The notes: generated by a model from the letters alone, not told the origin. A stretch of DNA of 64,000 bases from Cacajao melanocephalus (GCA_963573385.1 CAUYLG010026827.1:1-64000), one strand, 5' to 3'; counted from the first letter of the stretch, positions 1-10,984 are shown. Translations and numbers: made by a program.

Positions 1-1053
1 CCACATAAACAGAACCAAAGACAAAAACCACATGATCATCTCAATTGATGCAGAGAAGGCCTTTGACAAAATTCAACAGTCCTTAACGCTAAAAACCCTC
101 AATAAACTAGGTATTGATGGAACGTATCTCAAAATAATAAGAGCTATTTATGACAAACTCACAGCCAATATCATACTGAATGGGCAAAAAATGGAAGCAT
201 GCCCTTTGAAATCTGGCACTAGACAAGGATGCCCTCTCTCACCACTCCTATTCAATATAGTATTGGAAGTTCTATCCAGAGCAATCAGGCAAGAAAAAGA
301 AATAAAGGGTATTCAATTAGGAAAGGAGGAACTCAAACTGTCTCCCTTTGCAGATGACATGATTGTATATTTAGATGACCCCAACGTCTCAGCCCAAAAT
401 CTCCTCAAACTGATAAGCAACTTCAGCAAAGTCTCAGGATACAAAATCAGGGTGCAAAAATCACAAGCATTCCTATACACCAATAACAGACTTAAAGAGA
501 GCCAAATCAGTAATGAACTGCCATTCACAATTGCTACAAAGAGAATAAAATACCTAGGAATACAATTAACAAGGAACCTAAAGGACCTCTTCAAGGGGAA
601 CTACAAACCACTGCTCAACGAAATAAGAGAGGACACAAACAGATGGAGAAACATTCCATGTTCATGGTTAGGAAGAATCAATATCATGAAAATGGCCATA
701 CTGCCCAAAGTAATTTACAGATTCAGTGCTATCCCCATCAAGCTACCAATGACCTTCTTCACAGAACTGGAAAAAACCACTTTAAACCTCACATGGAACC
801 AAAAGAGAGCCTGCATAGCCAAGTCAGTTCTACGCAAAAAGAACAAAGCTGGAGGCATCACACTACTGAACTTCAAACTATACTACAAGGCTACAGTAAT
901 CAAAACAGCATGGTACTGGTACCAAAACAGAGATATATACCAATGGAACAGAACAGAGGCCTCGAAGGCAACACCACACATCTACAACCATCTGATTTTG
1001 ACAAACCTGACAAATACAAACAATGGGCAAAGGATTCACTGTTTAATAAATGG
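1..1053 (+). mobile_element. L1 (LINE-1) ORF2 reverse transcriptase fragment, truncated at both ends
   Basis: This is the middle of a primate L1 ORF2, the protein that nicks target DNA and reverse transcribes L1 RNA. The frame is open from the left part of the window to 1093, about 350 codons. It carries the RT motif with the first catalytic aspartate ([12 protein letters not shown], about 38-73), the [13 protein letters not shown] motif (about 221-260) and the catalytic FADD box at 347-358. The thumb and early C-terminal part follow ([28 protein letters not shown]). The endonuclease domain lies outside the window. L1 similarity stops at about 1053, just after the conserved 'aataaatggt', and the last codons of the open frame are not L1. 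The missing C-terminal domain, 3' UTR and poly(A) make it non-functional. Long stretches without stops suggest a fairly young L1PA or L1PB copy (inference). Confidence 0.93.
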
Positions 1054-1700
1054 TATTCACAATTTTCTAATTGTATTCTTGATGAATATTTGACTTCATC
1101 AAAAGAGTGAATCCACTAGGCAAAGTTCTCTTATTTTTCATGATGTTTCTCTTTTGATTTCGAGTCTTTACTCTCCAGGAGTCCTAAGAGAACCGCATCA
1201 GCTTCTAGTGTAGTTGTATCTGTTGTTCCTTCCAAGAACCTAGACATAAGTTCTAGATCTAAGAGCCGCAAGAGGGCCCTGATTCCTTGGTGGTATTTCT
1301 CTCCATCCATTTCTGGTCTTCTACATACACAATGAAATTTTCCTTCTAAATCTATGTAAAGATCATTCTCCATGATATGAAAGATCCGTCCAGTGACCAG
1401 TTTATCCTTGGCAGGTCTCATCTGTGTAAGAGGAGAACGTCTCAGCATAGATGCGAAGGATTCCACATTTTTTTGAGAGCCCTTCTGCAGTAGATCCAAG
1501 TGCTGCTCCAAGGCGCTTGTGAAGCCACCTAGGAATGTCTTAGGCTCCGTGGCTTCGGAACTCCCACTTTCGGATCCACTCTCAGTCCTTACGCCCCAAA
1601 AGGGCCTAGAGAAGAGATACACTCACAGAAAATGTCTCTTGGCAGCCATGGCACGGGTCAGACACAGTGCCGCCATGACTGCTTTACCCAAAGAAGTTTT
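1054..1700 (-). pseudogene. MRPS28: Processed pseudogene of mitochondrial ribosomal protein S28
   Basis: An intronless copy of the MRPS28 mRNA, whose product belongs to the small mitoribosomal subunit. The coding part runs from an ATG at 1676-1674 to a TAA at 1133-1131: 182 codons including the stop, in one uninterrupted phase. Recognisable segments are the [10 protein letters not shown] stretch, the [11 protein letters not shown] block, [29 protein letters not shown] and the C-terminal SKEKHHEK. Codon 18, arginine in the parent as I recall it, is TGA at 1625-1623, a C-to-T change at a CpG. Six codons are missing near codon 62, between two LLQK-like repeats of the parent; 187 minus 6 residues equals the 181 seen. 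Many substitutions are present and no frameshift. 5' UTR probably extends to about 1700 and 3' UTR to about 1054. No poly(A) tail is visible at the 3' end. It is a dead retrocopy mobilised by L1; transcription cannot be judged. Confidence 0.88.
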
Positions 1701-2520
1701 AAGTAACTCTTAATTGGAGGATCCTGGTGTGGTAGATATAAATTAATCTTCAATTTTCTCCTGGTTTTTCAAAAGGAAATTGGAAGAAGTAGTTCTATCA
1801 TTGGCCTCCCTTCGAAGTTGAAATGCTTACAGTGGTTGAAAATCACTGATTTTAACTCATTTTTAATAATCAGAATAACAGTTCTGACTAAGTAAAATAA
1901 ACCTAATTCTCTATTAGGGTACTATTTCTCAGATTAAAAAGTGATCTGGATTTGTCATCTTTTACCAGTTGCTGTCACAGTTGGGAAAAATTATACTGGA
2001 GAATCTTTAGGAAATTGGTTGACTACATTTAGCAAAATTACCAGATCAACTGTATACTTCCAACGATTTTACATATAGTTCATGGTGAAGATGGTACTTT
2101 AGATCTGTTAGTAGTCAGATGGTATATAACTGGTTGACTTATTCAGTAGTCACCATTTCCTAAAGTTTATTCCATGGAACTCTGGCTTTGTAGGATATCA
2201 ACAGTTCCTGATTTAAAGTTCTGTGTCAAAGTTGAGAAAAGCTCCTTATTGCAGCTTTTCTCAGAGGCTTCAATATGCTGATGTGCACTATGACACACAG
2301 AAGGAATTTAATGTGTACCATCTCCCAAACATATTTGACCAGTGGGTTTCTCTCGGACAGTTTTGCAGACTTACTTTGGAAAAATTTTGTCTAGAGGTAA
2401 TTGTAGACATGAACAAGAGTTGTAGCAGGTGGAGAAAAAGGAGAGGACAAAAATGAGAAAGAGCAAATATTGCTTATGTCCCATTTCTCAGTGCTAGTTT
2501 CCTTAAATGTCAGATGTTTT
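1701..2520. other. Anonymous AT-rich sequence
   Basis: No repeat family or gene recognised. A 77-codon open frame at 2223-2456 (+) has no recognisable domain and is probably chance. A very old transposon copy cannot be excluded. Confidence 0.5.
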
Positions 2521-2524
2521 CTAT

Positions 2525-2680
2525 TGGCTTTAACCCTGTGCAAGTTCTTTAACCTCTCTCTCTTTTTTAATATGTAAAAATAGGGCCAATAAAAATAACA
2601 CTTATATTATAGAATTTGTAATGAGAGTTAAAGTTGATGTATGTAAAGTGCAAGTATAGTGCCTGACATAATCCTGTTTG
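2525..2680 (+). repeat. MIR SINE, degraded
   Basis: The order of motifs matches the MIR core and 3' part: 'gcaagttctttaacctctct', then 'taaaaatagggccaataa', then 'gtgcaagtatagtgcctgac'. Strongly diverged, as expected for a mammal-wide tRNA-derived SINE. Confidence 0.6.
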
Positions 2681-2689
2681 AAAAATGAG

Positions 2690-2930
2690 AGTTAGGACTG
2701 TTATTCGAATATTTTGGTACAACTTGTATGAACTAGATGTTTTCTTCTGGTCACATATAAAAAGACATTAATTCTTCTTCTGCAATATTGATTTCCAAGT
2801 GAAAGATTCTGAGAAGGCCTGCTCATAAGAAGCCTGCTTTCCTTTATTGAATGCAGCATTTGACCAAGGAGTCTCTATTACTGGAGCATCTTGGCACTAC
2901 TGGTTTCACAGAAAAATATAGTTATTTGTA
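2690..2930. other. Anonymous sequence between two MIR copies
   Basis: Nothing recognisable on either strand. Confidence 0.4.
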
Positions 2931-2939
2931 TAGCACTTG

Positions 2940-3140
2940 ATTGTATAGCACTCTGGTTATCTTCACATATATTATCAGAGTTTATCCTTATATCAAACCA
3001 GTGAGGTTGGTGATACAGAAAATATCACCTCTAAATTACAGACACAGAAACTGACCAAAGAGGTTAAATGAACTGCCAAAGACCACAGAATTGGCAAGTG
3101 CCAGTGACTGGACTCACACCCATGTTTTTGGCTCTAGGGT
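2940..3140 (-). repeat. MIR SINE
   Basis: Reverse-complement MIR core is clear: 'gacacagaaactgaccaaag', 'aggttaaatgaactgcc', then 'ggactcacacccatg'. These correspond to the complement of the MIR 'tgccacttactagctgtgtgacc ... ctcagtttcc' region. Confidence 0.8.
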
Positions 3141-3202
3141 GAGTATGTTGAGTCACTTTAATGAATCAGATAGCAGTTCCTGATTTTGCATTTTAAAATA
3201 AT

Positions 3203-3325
3203 TTAGTTCAGTTCAATAAACATTTATTGAATTGCTCTTCTATGCTGGACACTGTGCTAGGTGTGAAGACACAAAAATGAATGAGAAATAGTCTGTCCTT
3301 GAAAAGCTTATAATCTAGTGGCATT
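3203..3325 (-). repeat. L2 LINE 3' end
   Basis: The sequence 'tcaataaacatttattgaat ... tggacactgtgctaggtg ... agcttataatctagtgg' is the reverse complement of the L2 3' terminus (the part with 'gtaagctcc..gagggcag' and 'gcacagtgcctggcac'). Confidence 0.75.
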
Positions 3326-3329
3326 CAGA

Positions 3330-4140
3330 AAATCAGAAAACAGGAAAAAAGAAAACTGGTGAGTCTGAGTCATTTTTTATTTTAATTAACTTCTTGAAAT
3401 GCTTAATGGCATCTAGTTTTCCAGTGGCCACCAGAAGAGAGTTTATGGTGACCATAAGCAAGGGCTCTGTGTAATAGGTGAAATTTGAAGAACTTCCTCT
3501 ATGGTGAAGCCTGTGGTCCTTCCTATCTTTATTTTACAGTCACACTATACCATACTGTAAAGGAGAATGCTGTAGGAGCATATTTTTTCTATAACCTTTC
3601 TTTCCTCAGCCTGACATATCTTCCCTTATTTGTGTCCATCCTTTCTTTCTCAACAGATCACAGAAATGTTCTTTCTATTTTAGAGTGCCTACTTGTGGGA
3701 ACATCACATAAAAAATATCTTTTTCCTCTTTGATATCATGCTATTTTTATAATACTGCCACCATTCCTTTTAGCATACTATGCTTTCCCAAATTTCTTAT
3801 TTATCTTGACTATCTATTTAATTGCTAATGTCTGTTTTTCATAAAATTATTTGAAGACACTGTTGGCATAAGCCCCTTTTATTCTTCCTTATCAAATCCC
3901 TCCTGTTACCTGCAAAACTTATCATCACTTTGCTGTGTAGAAACTTTTAAAAAAATCATTGATTAGTTTTCTGACTGCATTCTGAGAACCATTTTTCCCT
4001 TCCTATGCCTTCAGCCTTCTGTTGCCAAAAGATACTGCCGATTACTTTCTCACTGACATGTTAGTCATAGCTTCAGATTCACAATCCTATCACCACTCTA
4101 CTTTTTTGTGTCTGGTTCCTGGTTCCTCTTGAAAATATCT
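3330..4140. other. Anonymous, pyrimidine-leaning sequence
   Basis: No gene or certain repeat. The pyrimidine-rich text at about 3560-4130 resembles decayed LINE (L2/CR1-like) sequence but gives no firm anchor. Confidence 0.35.
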
Positions 4141-4144
4141 TTTG

Positions 4145-4375
4145 TAGCAGCAGTGTACTGGAAAACACACTGGACTTGTAAATATAATCTTTGGGTGAGA
4201 TATCTAGTTCTAACACTTTCTAGCTTTATGATTCTGCACAAATCACCTTGCAGAGTCTCTGTTTCTTCATAAAATTGAGATCATAATAGTACCACTTCAC
4301 ACCATTGTTCTTGAGGACTCTATGAGATAATACATGTGAAAGTATTTTATACAATTCTGAAAGCACCATCCAAAT
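4145..4375 (+). repeat. MIR SINE
   Basis: Near full-length MIR. It has 'gcagtgtactggaaaacacactggac', 'tctagttctaacactttctagc', 'gcacaaatcaccttgcagag', 'ctctgtttcttcataaaatt' and 'atgagataatacatgtgaaa' in consensus order. Confidence 0.75.
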
Positions 4376-4740
4376 GGAAATATCAATTGTCTGTTTCAGA
4401 TATATGAGATTTTTTGTGTTGTTTATTCTTTAGATTATCTCTAGGAGCTTGTATCTTTGGTTAAGATTATTCCCCTTCCATGGCTTAGAGAAGTTTCACC
4501 TTTTAAGACCAGTTAGTAATACACAAGGGAAAGGGCAAGACATTTGATTGGATTAGTGTATTTTTGTCAATATTTCTGGAGAAAACAACTCAGTCAGTGA
4601 TATTATATTACTCTGCAGTACAAAGACAGTACACTGTTTTCAAGTAGTTAAATGAAGTGCAGTAGCAGCCACAGGACTAGGGACTAGACAGCCTCAAAAT
4701 GTGAAAAAAATGGAAGGGCCACATATTACACCCTTAGCTA
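4376..4740. other. Anonymous sequence
   Basis: No recognisable feature. Confidence 0.4.
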
Positions 4741-4744
4741 AAGG

Positions 4745-5062
4745 AGAGTCACCTTTCCTACTCCTTTACTTCCTGTCCCAGTCACGCTTCATCCCATTAT
4801 CCTATTAAACGTCATAACACTTACTAATATATGAAATCATTTATTCATTTTGATAGATATTCACTAGCTTGTATCTCGGCTCATGTTAATTGTTCCTCTC
4901 TTCTGACTAAAATGTAAACTCCTTCAGGGCAGAAATTTTGCTATGTCTGTGCCGCGTCCCCTCCCAGTGCCTAGGAGGGTGCCTCGCACATAGAGGCATG
5001 CAATATACATTTGTTGACTGACTAGTAAAGTCCTAAAGTAGTGGGAGCTCAATAAATGTTAA
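4745..5062 (+). repeat. L2 LINE 3' end
   Basis: The L2 3' terminal text is explicit: 'aaatgtaaactccttcaggg', 'cagtgcctaggagggtgcct', 'gcacatagaggcatgcaata' and 'catttgttgactgac'. A short echo, 'gagctcaataaatgttaaat', follows at 5046-5065. Confidence 0.82.
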
Positions 5063-5064
5063 AT

Positions 5065-6490
5065 TGAATTAAAAATGTATTACAGACACTTTCTGAGATA
5101 AGTAGTTAACTTCAAATGTTATATTTTCCAGAGAAAAGAATACACTGTTATGAAAAAATTTCAAAATTTCAAAATTCTTTAAATGCTTTTTAAAAAACGT
5201 AGGTGCTAAGTTCCAAACATTAAAAATGACAAGATAATGCACATTTTGCTTCTAACCCGCTATAAGCGTGTTATTCTCAGTAACCCAATCATTTGAGTGA
5301 AATGATCATAAAAAATATGATTGTCAAAAGCTTTTGGAAATACAGTAAACATAATTTTAACTGTGTATTTGGTTAAAACTGAATTCAATGCCACTTTCTG
5401 GCTTTTGTATTAATAGTGTTCTCACTAAAAAGAGCTATCTCTATTCCATGGAAATAATTTTAAGGATTCATGTATTATTCACACTTACTTTGGAAAAGTA
5501 TGGTAAGAGGAAGAAATAAGACACTTTATTATTTTGATTTTTAACATATCTTTACATTTAAATAGATTTTTAAAAGAAACAAAAAAGCAACACTCTACAC
5601 ATCTTTCGTTTCCCCAAATAAAGACAGACCAACAGTATCCACAGCACTATATGGCAGAGTTTTAAAATTTGTTCAGGATGTAGCTTAGGCCCTTGCACAA
5701 TCATTTATAAGGTTTTTTGTTTTTTTTTTTTTAAAAAAACCTTAATTTTGGAAGACCCCTGTGTTTCAATTAGGGGTTACCAGGGCTATTCATTTGTTAG
5801 CTAGAGCTTCTTAAGGTCAGGAACCACCCATATCTTTTTCATTTTCCATGGGTGTCTTCAATCCCCACCAGGGGTTAGTTGCCTAGCATGCGTCATGCCT
5901 CAGTAAGTGTGAAGTGCGGATATGGAAGATGAGCCTCTGTAAAAAGTGCGACTTCCATATGTCAGAGAGAAGACTGAAAATTGTACATGGGAGTAAGTTA
6001 ACACTCTCCAGTATCTGCAGATCTGAGATAAGATGGATGGAATATCAATACCATAAAGATGATGGCCTCTCTCAGGCCACAGATAATAGCAGCAAACTCC
6101 CAACTAGTTTGCAGTAGCAAACTACATCCTTTTGATTTTGTTAGGCATCTGCAACTATTCTCTGAAAAACTGCACAGGAAGTGGGAAAACTGGAATGCAG
6201 TTACTGTTGGTAAGACCGATGGGTTAGGCTACCGGCCTAATGCTAGTAAGGAAGCTGTGTAGTAAGTTACATTAGATCTTCCTGTCTTTCTTCTAGACCT
6301 ATCATATTTCATCTTTCATGACATGTCCTATACTTTGTCAGCAACCAACAGCAAATACATTAGAAAAATGGATACAATAATTACATCCCAATATACAAAT
6401 GTTAAAAAAAAAATCAGTACCTTGTAGTCTAAGTACAATGCTGTCCTGAAGAATGCAGGTTGTGCCATAACCTTGTACGAGCTTGGTTAA
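5065..6490. other. Anonymous AT-rich sequence
   Basis: 1.4 kb with no identified repeat or gene. Poly(T)/poly(A) runs occur at 5715-5740. Two opposed 67-codon open frames at 5900-6117 have no domain and overlap each other, so they look like chance. Confidence 0.45.
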
Positions 6491-6497
6491 TTTTAGT

Positions 6498-6600
6498 CCA
6501 AACATTTCCTGAGTGCCTTGTATATGCCAGACACTGTTAGGCAATGGACATATAAAGAAAAATAAGACATAGATGTCAACCTTGAGGAGAAGTACTAATT
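6498..6600 (-). repeat. L2 LINE 3' fragment
   Basis: 'acatttcctgagtgccttgt', 'atgccagacactgttaggc' and 'gtcaaccttgaggagaag' follow the reversed L2 3' consensus. Diverged. Confidence 0.6.
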
Positions 6601-6604
6601 TCCC

Positions 6605-7390
6605 TTGGAAGAATCCAAGACTCACCTGCCTTATTCCAAATTGCACTTTATGGTAAGTGGCATTAAAATGAAATTTTGGCATGCTATATGAGAAGTTGTA
6701 TTTAGATTAATTCTGCCTATAATGAAAATGACATTGCATTACAAACTTTAATTTAATCCCCAGGCTATATTTTTACTATAAAGTACCCTTGGCACAGTAA
6801 ACTAATATAGAAACCTTTTAGCTAAAAACAATAGTAACCTTATTTACTATATAACATGCATTACTCTCTTTAAAATAATGCTTCCTATTTTTTGATACTT
6901 TTTTGGTAAATGAATGGCTATTATCTATATTAGACAATTACAAGGATACCTATAATGTTTTCCTCTGTGAAGGTTGAATGGCCGTCTATTCAGTTTTAAG
7001 TTAGACTTCTTAATGTTTCTAACAGAATAATACCAACTGTACTATCAGCTTGTCTGAGATCCCTCTGACTGAAAACACAAGACATGGTCAACCTAAGACT
7101 CTCATTAGAGGTCTTACCCTTGAATTCTTGAACATTCAGCTCCGGCCAAAAATGTGGTTAAGACAATGATATTTAAGAAATAAGTTTAAGGCACATTTAA
7201 ATGGTCAATTTTCTAGCTTTTTCCTCTTTGGTTATAGTAAAGTCATGATAAATTATAATAAAAATCAATGTGGCCTCTGATATGGGTCATGATTTAATGT
7301 TACATTATAGTCTTTTACTGATCATTGATATAAAAAATTGGTGGAAGATATGGCCATTGTTAGTCTGTGTTTCTTTGACAAGAATCTGTG
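6605..7390. other. Anonymous AT-rich sequence
   Basis: Nothing recognisable. Confidence 0.4.
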
Positions 7391-7394
7391 TGAT

Positions 7395-7530
7395 TTCATT
7401 TCATTTTCATTTCAATAAACATTTTTTCTATGAGCTGGGGATTATGGTAGTTAACAAAAAAGGTGGTCACTGTCTTCAGATAGTTTATATACTAATGGGG
7501 AAAGTAGAAACTAAATAAATCATTTCACAA
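7395..7530 (-). repeat. L2 LINE 3' fragment
   Basis: 'ttcaataaacattttttcta', 'ctggggattatggtagttaa' and 'cttcagatagtttatatact' match the reversed L2 3' end with heavy divergence. Confidence 0.55.
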
Positions 7531-7534
7531 ATAA

Positions 7535-8580
7535 TTGTTCATAAGGAAACAATATGTAATGACTTTTTAAGCATATATTGTAAGAAAAATATCTTTTCAG
7601 ATGAGCTTATATGTTTTTGTTTTTCAAGGGAGAAAGATATTATCAGCCATTTATTTCCTCTTTTGCCTTAAGTGTAAGGAAGCTCAAAGATAAATTTTAT
7701 GCTAAATTAATGTAATTGTCATATCATAGGCTGATGGCCAATTATCTTTATTTCTAAACAGTTCTTGTCTTATGAAAATCTTCATTTTAATGTCTTACAT
7801 GTCTTGCTTCCTGCAGGCTGACTAAAGGAAGCAAAGAGGGATAGGGCATGGTTGGGAGGTGGGGGTAGGGGTGGGGATAACTAGGATATACAGCATAAAG
7901 AACAATTACATGTCTTCTTGAGGTTTTATTTCAAAGTTACATTTGAAAACCAGAATTGTTCTATATATTCACTGCTGTATAAAACAGTACACAATTTTTA
8001 TGAAGTTCCAAGTTGGAGTTCTCTAGAAAACCTGTGATGCTATATAAAAATGAGATTTCAACTACCTTTAGCCCCATGACAGAAACAAGGGACTGAGTAA
8101 AATTTCAAGGAAGTATCTTAAAACATGTTATATTAAAAAAATCAGAATTTCATAATCTTTTGAAACTCTGCAGTACTTTAATGGTACTTCTAATAGTGCC
8201 TAACACTTGGAAGGATTCCACAGGTTGGCTCTTATAAAGTGGTTTTTGACAGCAAATGTGCAGGAACCAGAATCTATCCTGAAACTTGAATCTAAGCCAC
8301 TTAGACATCATGATGTTGCCCAAATGTGAAGTGGTTTCCATTGGCAATACCATAATACAGTGTCTTCTCACTGCAGCCTGAAGCTGAGTTTGGGGGATGT
8401 TTAGCTACCAAAAGAAGCAGACATTATCTAAGTCTTGATCAGACAGAAAAAATTCTGAAAAAGACTTTCTGGCATTCATTCAGTGGAAAATGAAGAAGCA
8501 AAGAAGCCAAATAAAGTTAACAGCTCTAAAGAGAGGCTGGAAATTGTGGTGCTCTAAAGTCTTCATCATTACCACCACGC
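7535..8580. other. Anonymous sequence with a G-rich tract
   Basis: No gene or certain repeat. A G-rich tract at 7854-7876 has four runs of three or more G. Confidence 0.4.
7854..7876 (+). other. Putative G-quadruplex tract
   Basis: G-runs of 3, 5, 4 and 4 are separated by loops AGGT, TA and T. This fits the standard intramolecular G4 pattern. Function is unknown; no gene is adjacent. Confidence 0.6.
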
Positions 8581-8587
8581 TCATTGA

Positions 8588-8670
8588 TGCCAATAAACAT
8601 TTATTGAGTTCTCACCACGTGCAAGGCACAATAACAAGGGCTTTAGTTATAATGGTCTTGAAGGTCAAGG
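8588..8670 (-). repeat. L2 LINE 3' fragment
   Basis: 'caataaacatttattgagtt' followed by 'cgtgcaaggcacaataac' is the reversed L2 terminus. Confidence 0.6.
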
Positions 8671-8789
8671 ACTCTCGTTCTATATAAAAGAGGCTGTTTT
8701 CTCTAAATACATTATAAATATGTCTATCCACTCATTTGTTAACTTATATTCTTGCTTCTGAAGTACTAAACTACCCCTACTTTTCTTTC

Positions 8790-8905
8790 ACAACTCACCT
8801 CAAGTCCCACATTTCCTCCTTTTAATTCCTTGTGCCTGGCACAGTGTTTTGAAGGTAAGGTTATTCAATAATATGTATGGATAGAATGAATGAATTGTAA
8901 GGGTC
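8790..8905 (+). repeat. L2 LINE 3' fragment
   Basis: 'cttgtgcctggcacagtgtt' and 'ttattcaataatatgtatgg ... gaatgaatga' match the L2 3' end in the sense direction. Confidence 0.5.
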
Positions 8906-8934
8906 TTACAATCTAATTGGGAGATAGGACAGAG

Positions 8935-8960
8935 TTTTATTTATTTATTTATTTATTTAA
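8935..8960 (+). repeat. (TTTA)n microsatellite
   Basis: Six TTTA units after 'gagtt'. Confidence 0.9.
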
Positions 8961-9029
8961 ATCTTAACTCCTTTATACAGTTTCTATCTAGCATGTAACA
9001 GGTATTTAAAAAGTTACTAGTATACAAAT

Positions 9030-9240
9030 AATTTCATAGAAAGCACTTATTATATACTCACTATGCTTCAGACGCATTACTACACTGAATTGTCACAATA
9101 TGTCAGTGCTATTAGTGCTGTCATTTAGAGATGATATAGCTAAACTTTAATGGAGTTAAGTATAATAAATGGTAACTGGTGGAGGCAGGATTTGAACATA
9201 GGCAGTCTGACTAGCTTAGATTCTTCATCATCATACTGCA
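9030..9240 (-). repeat. MIR SINE
   Basis: Reverse MIR: 'agcacttattatatactcac' at the 3' side, then 'gtcatttagagatgatatag' and 'ggcaggatttgaacataggc'. Confidence 0.6.
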
Positions 9241-9289
9241 CATACAAAAAAGATAAACAATATTGTAAAGCATTTAATAGCATATATTG

Positions 9290-9916
9290 AAGGCCAGTTG
9301 AGTGGCAGAGGTAATAAGTCCTCTAACTTTAGAAGAAGAAATGACTACTGAGGACTGGGTAGTGGGATAGCTTTATGAAGAAGTAGAACTCATGCAAAAC
9401 CAGAGATAAGGAAGGGGCAAGAAGATAAGTGAACAAAGAAGTAAGTAAAAATGGTCACAATTATTTGGAGAATAGAGTTAGACTTGTTGGATAGAATGAA
9501 AGTTCATGCAGGATAGTAGTAGAAAACCTGATTAGAGATTTAGCAGGAATAAGAATGTGACAGGCATAGAACTTTGGATTTCATTCTTTAGGTGAAGGTG
9601 AGCAAATGAAGTATTTTACATAGAGAAGGAGGTATGAAAACCTGCTTTTTAGGACGATGTACAGGATTTAATAGCAAATGAGAGATTACAGACAAGGATA
9701 CCAGTTAGGTCAAGAGAAAGAGACTGGACTAAGATGGTGGCACTGGGAATGGAGAAGAAATCACAGATAAGAGAAAAAGAACAAATCAATAAAACATGAT
9801 GACTGCCTTGATGTTGGAAAGAGATTAGTCAGAGTCTGCTGCGGCTGAAGGATACTGATAATGTCACTGTCAGAAGTGGGAATGTTCTAGAAGGAGAGCT
9901 GAGTTTTGAAAGATTA
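9290..9916 (-). repeat. L2 LINE, 3' ORF2/UTR region
   Basis: Reading the + strand gives the reverse complement of L2. 'ctttggatttcattctttag' is followed by 'ggataccagttaggtcaaga' and 'gactggactaagatggtggc', in the same order as the L2 consensus. An Alu was inserted at its right edge. Confidence 0.6.
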
Positions 9917-9931
9917 TTAAGCCTATAATTT

Positions 9932-10187
9932 ATTTATTTATTTGAGATGGAGTCTCACTCTGTTGCCCAGGCTGGAGTGCAGTGGCGTGATCTCAGCTTA
10001 CTGCAACCTCCGCCTCCCGAGTTCAAACAATTCTCTGCTTCAGCCTCCTGAGTAGCTGGGATTACATGCTGGGCTAATTTTTGTATTTTTAGTAGAGATG
10101 GAGTTTCACCATCTTGGCCAGGCTGGTCTTGAACTCCTGACTTTGTGATCTACCCACCTTGGCCTCCCAAAGTGCTGGGATCTGGCC
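9932..10187 (-). mobile_element. AluS-type SINE with a 5' internal deletion
   Basis: Dimeric Alu in reverse orientation, from a (TTTA)n tail at about 9932 to 'ctggcc' at 10187. A target-site duplication of 15 bp with one mismatch flanks it: 'ttaagcctataattt' at 9917-9931 and 'ttaagcttataattt' at 10188-10202. About 23 bp are missing near the Alu 5' end, between 'ggccag' and 'atcccagcac' in the sense direction, which removes the pol III A-box area. Confidence 0.93.
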
Positions 10188-10239
10188 TTAAGCTTATAAT
10201 TTAAAAGTTTATTCCTATAGGCTTAAGGCACTTAATAAC

Positions 10240-10515
10240 AAAATAACAAATGTTTGGACACTGATGATGAGCCAAGCACTAGGCCAGGTACAGGTGACAG
10301 AATGGTGAACAGGAAAGACAAGGGCCCTGTTTTCACAGGCCTCAAGAGTTTGTGAGAGAAGAGAGGCATTGCATAAATAATAAGATAACACTGATGAGCT
10401 TTATGCTGGTGGAAATACAGAGTATTATGGGAGCGTATGCTAGGAGCAGATATAGAGTATAGTCTGGGACTTCCTCAAGGAAGTAACATTTAAGCAATGG
10501 GTCATGCTAATAGTT
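10240..10515 (-). repeat. L2 LINE 3' end
   Basis: 'gagccaagcactaggccagg', 'acagaatggtgaacaggaaa', 'ggccctgttttcacaggcct' and 'cttcctcaaggaagtaacat' follow the reversed L2 consensus. It is a separate copy from the one left of the Alu, since the 3' end begins again. Confidence 0.7.
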
Positions 10516-10754
10516 TAGTGCCCTAAACCAGGGAAAGCAATTTGCTTAAGGCAGGTTATATATGAGAAGTATGAATCATAGTACCTGCTCACCAATCACT
10601 CCTTTTAATGAAGCTACACTGCTTATAGGCCTGTTTCAGGGAGAGTAGTAAGGGGTCATCTTTTATTTCACATTACCCTACACCTCCTATCCCCAGCTGT
10701 TGAAACTGGGAAGGGACGCTGAACTAAGTACAGCCTATTCAGAAGGTTGTAACC

Positions 10755-10975
10755 TATCGGGGGCAGGGCGGCAATCTTTTGGCTTCCCTGCGCTACACTG
10801 GAAGAAGAAGACTTGTCTTGGGCCACACATAAAATACACTAACACCAATGATAGCTGATGAACTAAATAAAAAAATCACCAAAAAAATCTTACAATGTTT
10901 TAAAAAAGTTTATCAATTTGTGTTGGACCACATTCAAAGCCATCCTGGGCTGCAGGTTGGACAAGCTTGGTCTAG
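10755..10975 (-). mobile_element. Non-autonomous DNA transposon relic (probably hAT/MER1 group)
   Basis: Recognised by 'aatcttttggcttccctg', 'gaagaagaagacttgtcttg', 'ggccacacataaaatacact', 'gatagctgatgaac', 'gaccacattcaaagccatcc' and the terminal 'ggttggacaagcttg'. This is an abundant medium-reiterated DNA-transposon family in primate DNA. I am not certain of the family name; the left terminus is badly decayed. Confidence 0.6.
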
Positions 10976-10984
10976 AGGAAAAAG

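Noticed and set aside
32..1093. Active reverse transcriptase gene
   Set aside because: Although open, it lacks the endonuclease start within the window, the C-terminal domain, the 3' UTR and the poly(A); a truncated L1.
643..1110. 155-codon second-frame open reading frame over the L1 fragment
   Set aside because: Shadow of the genuine ORF2 frame.
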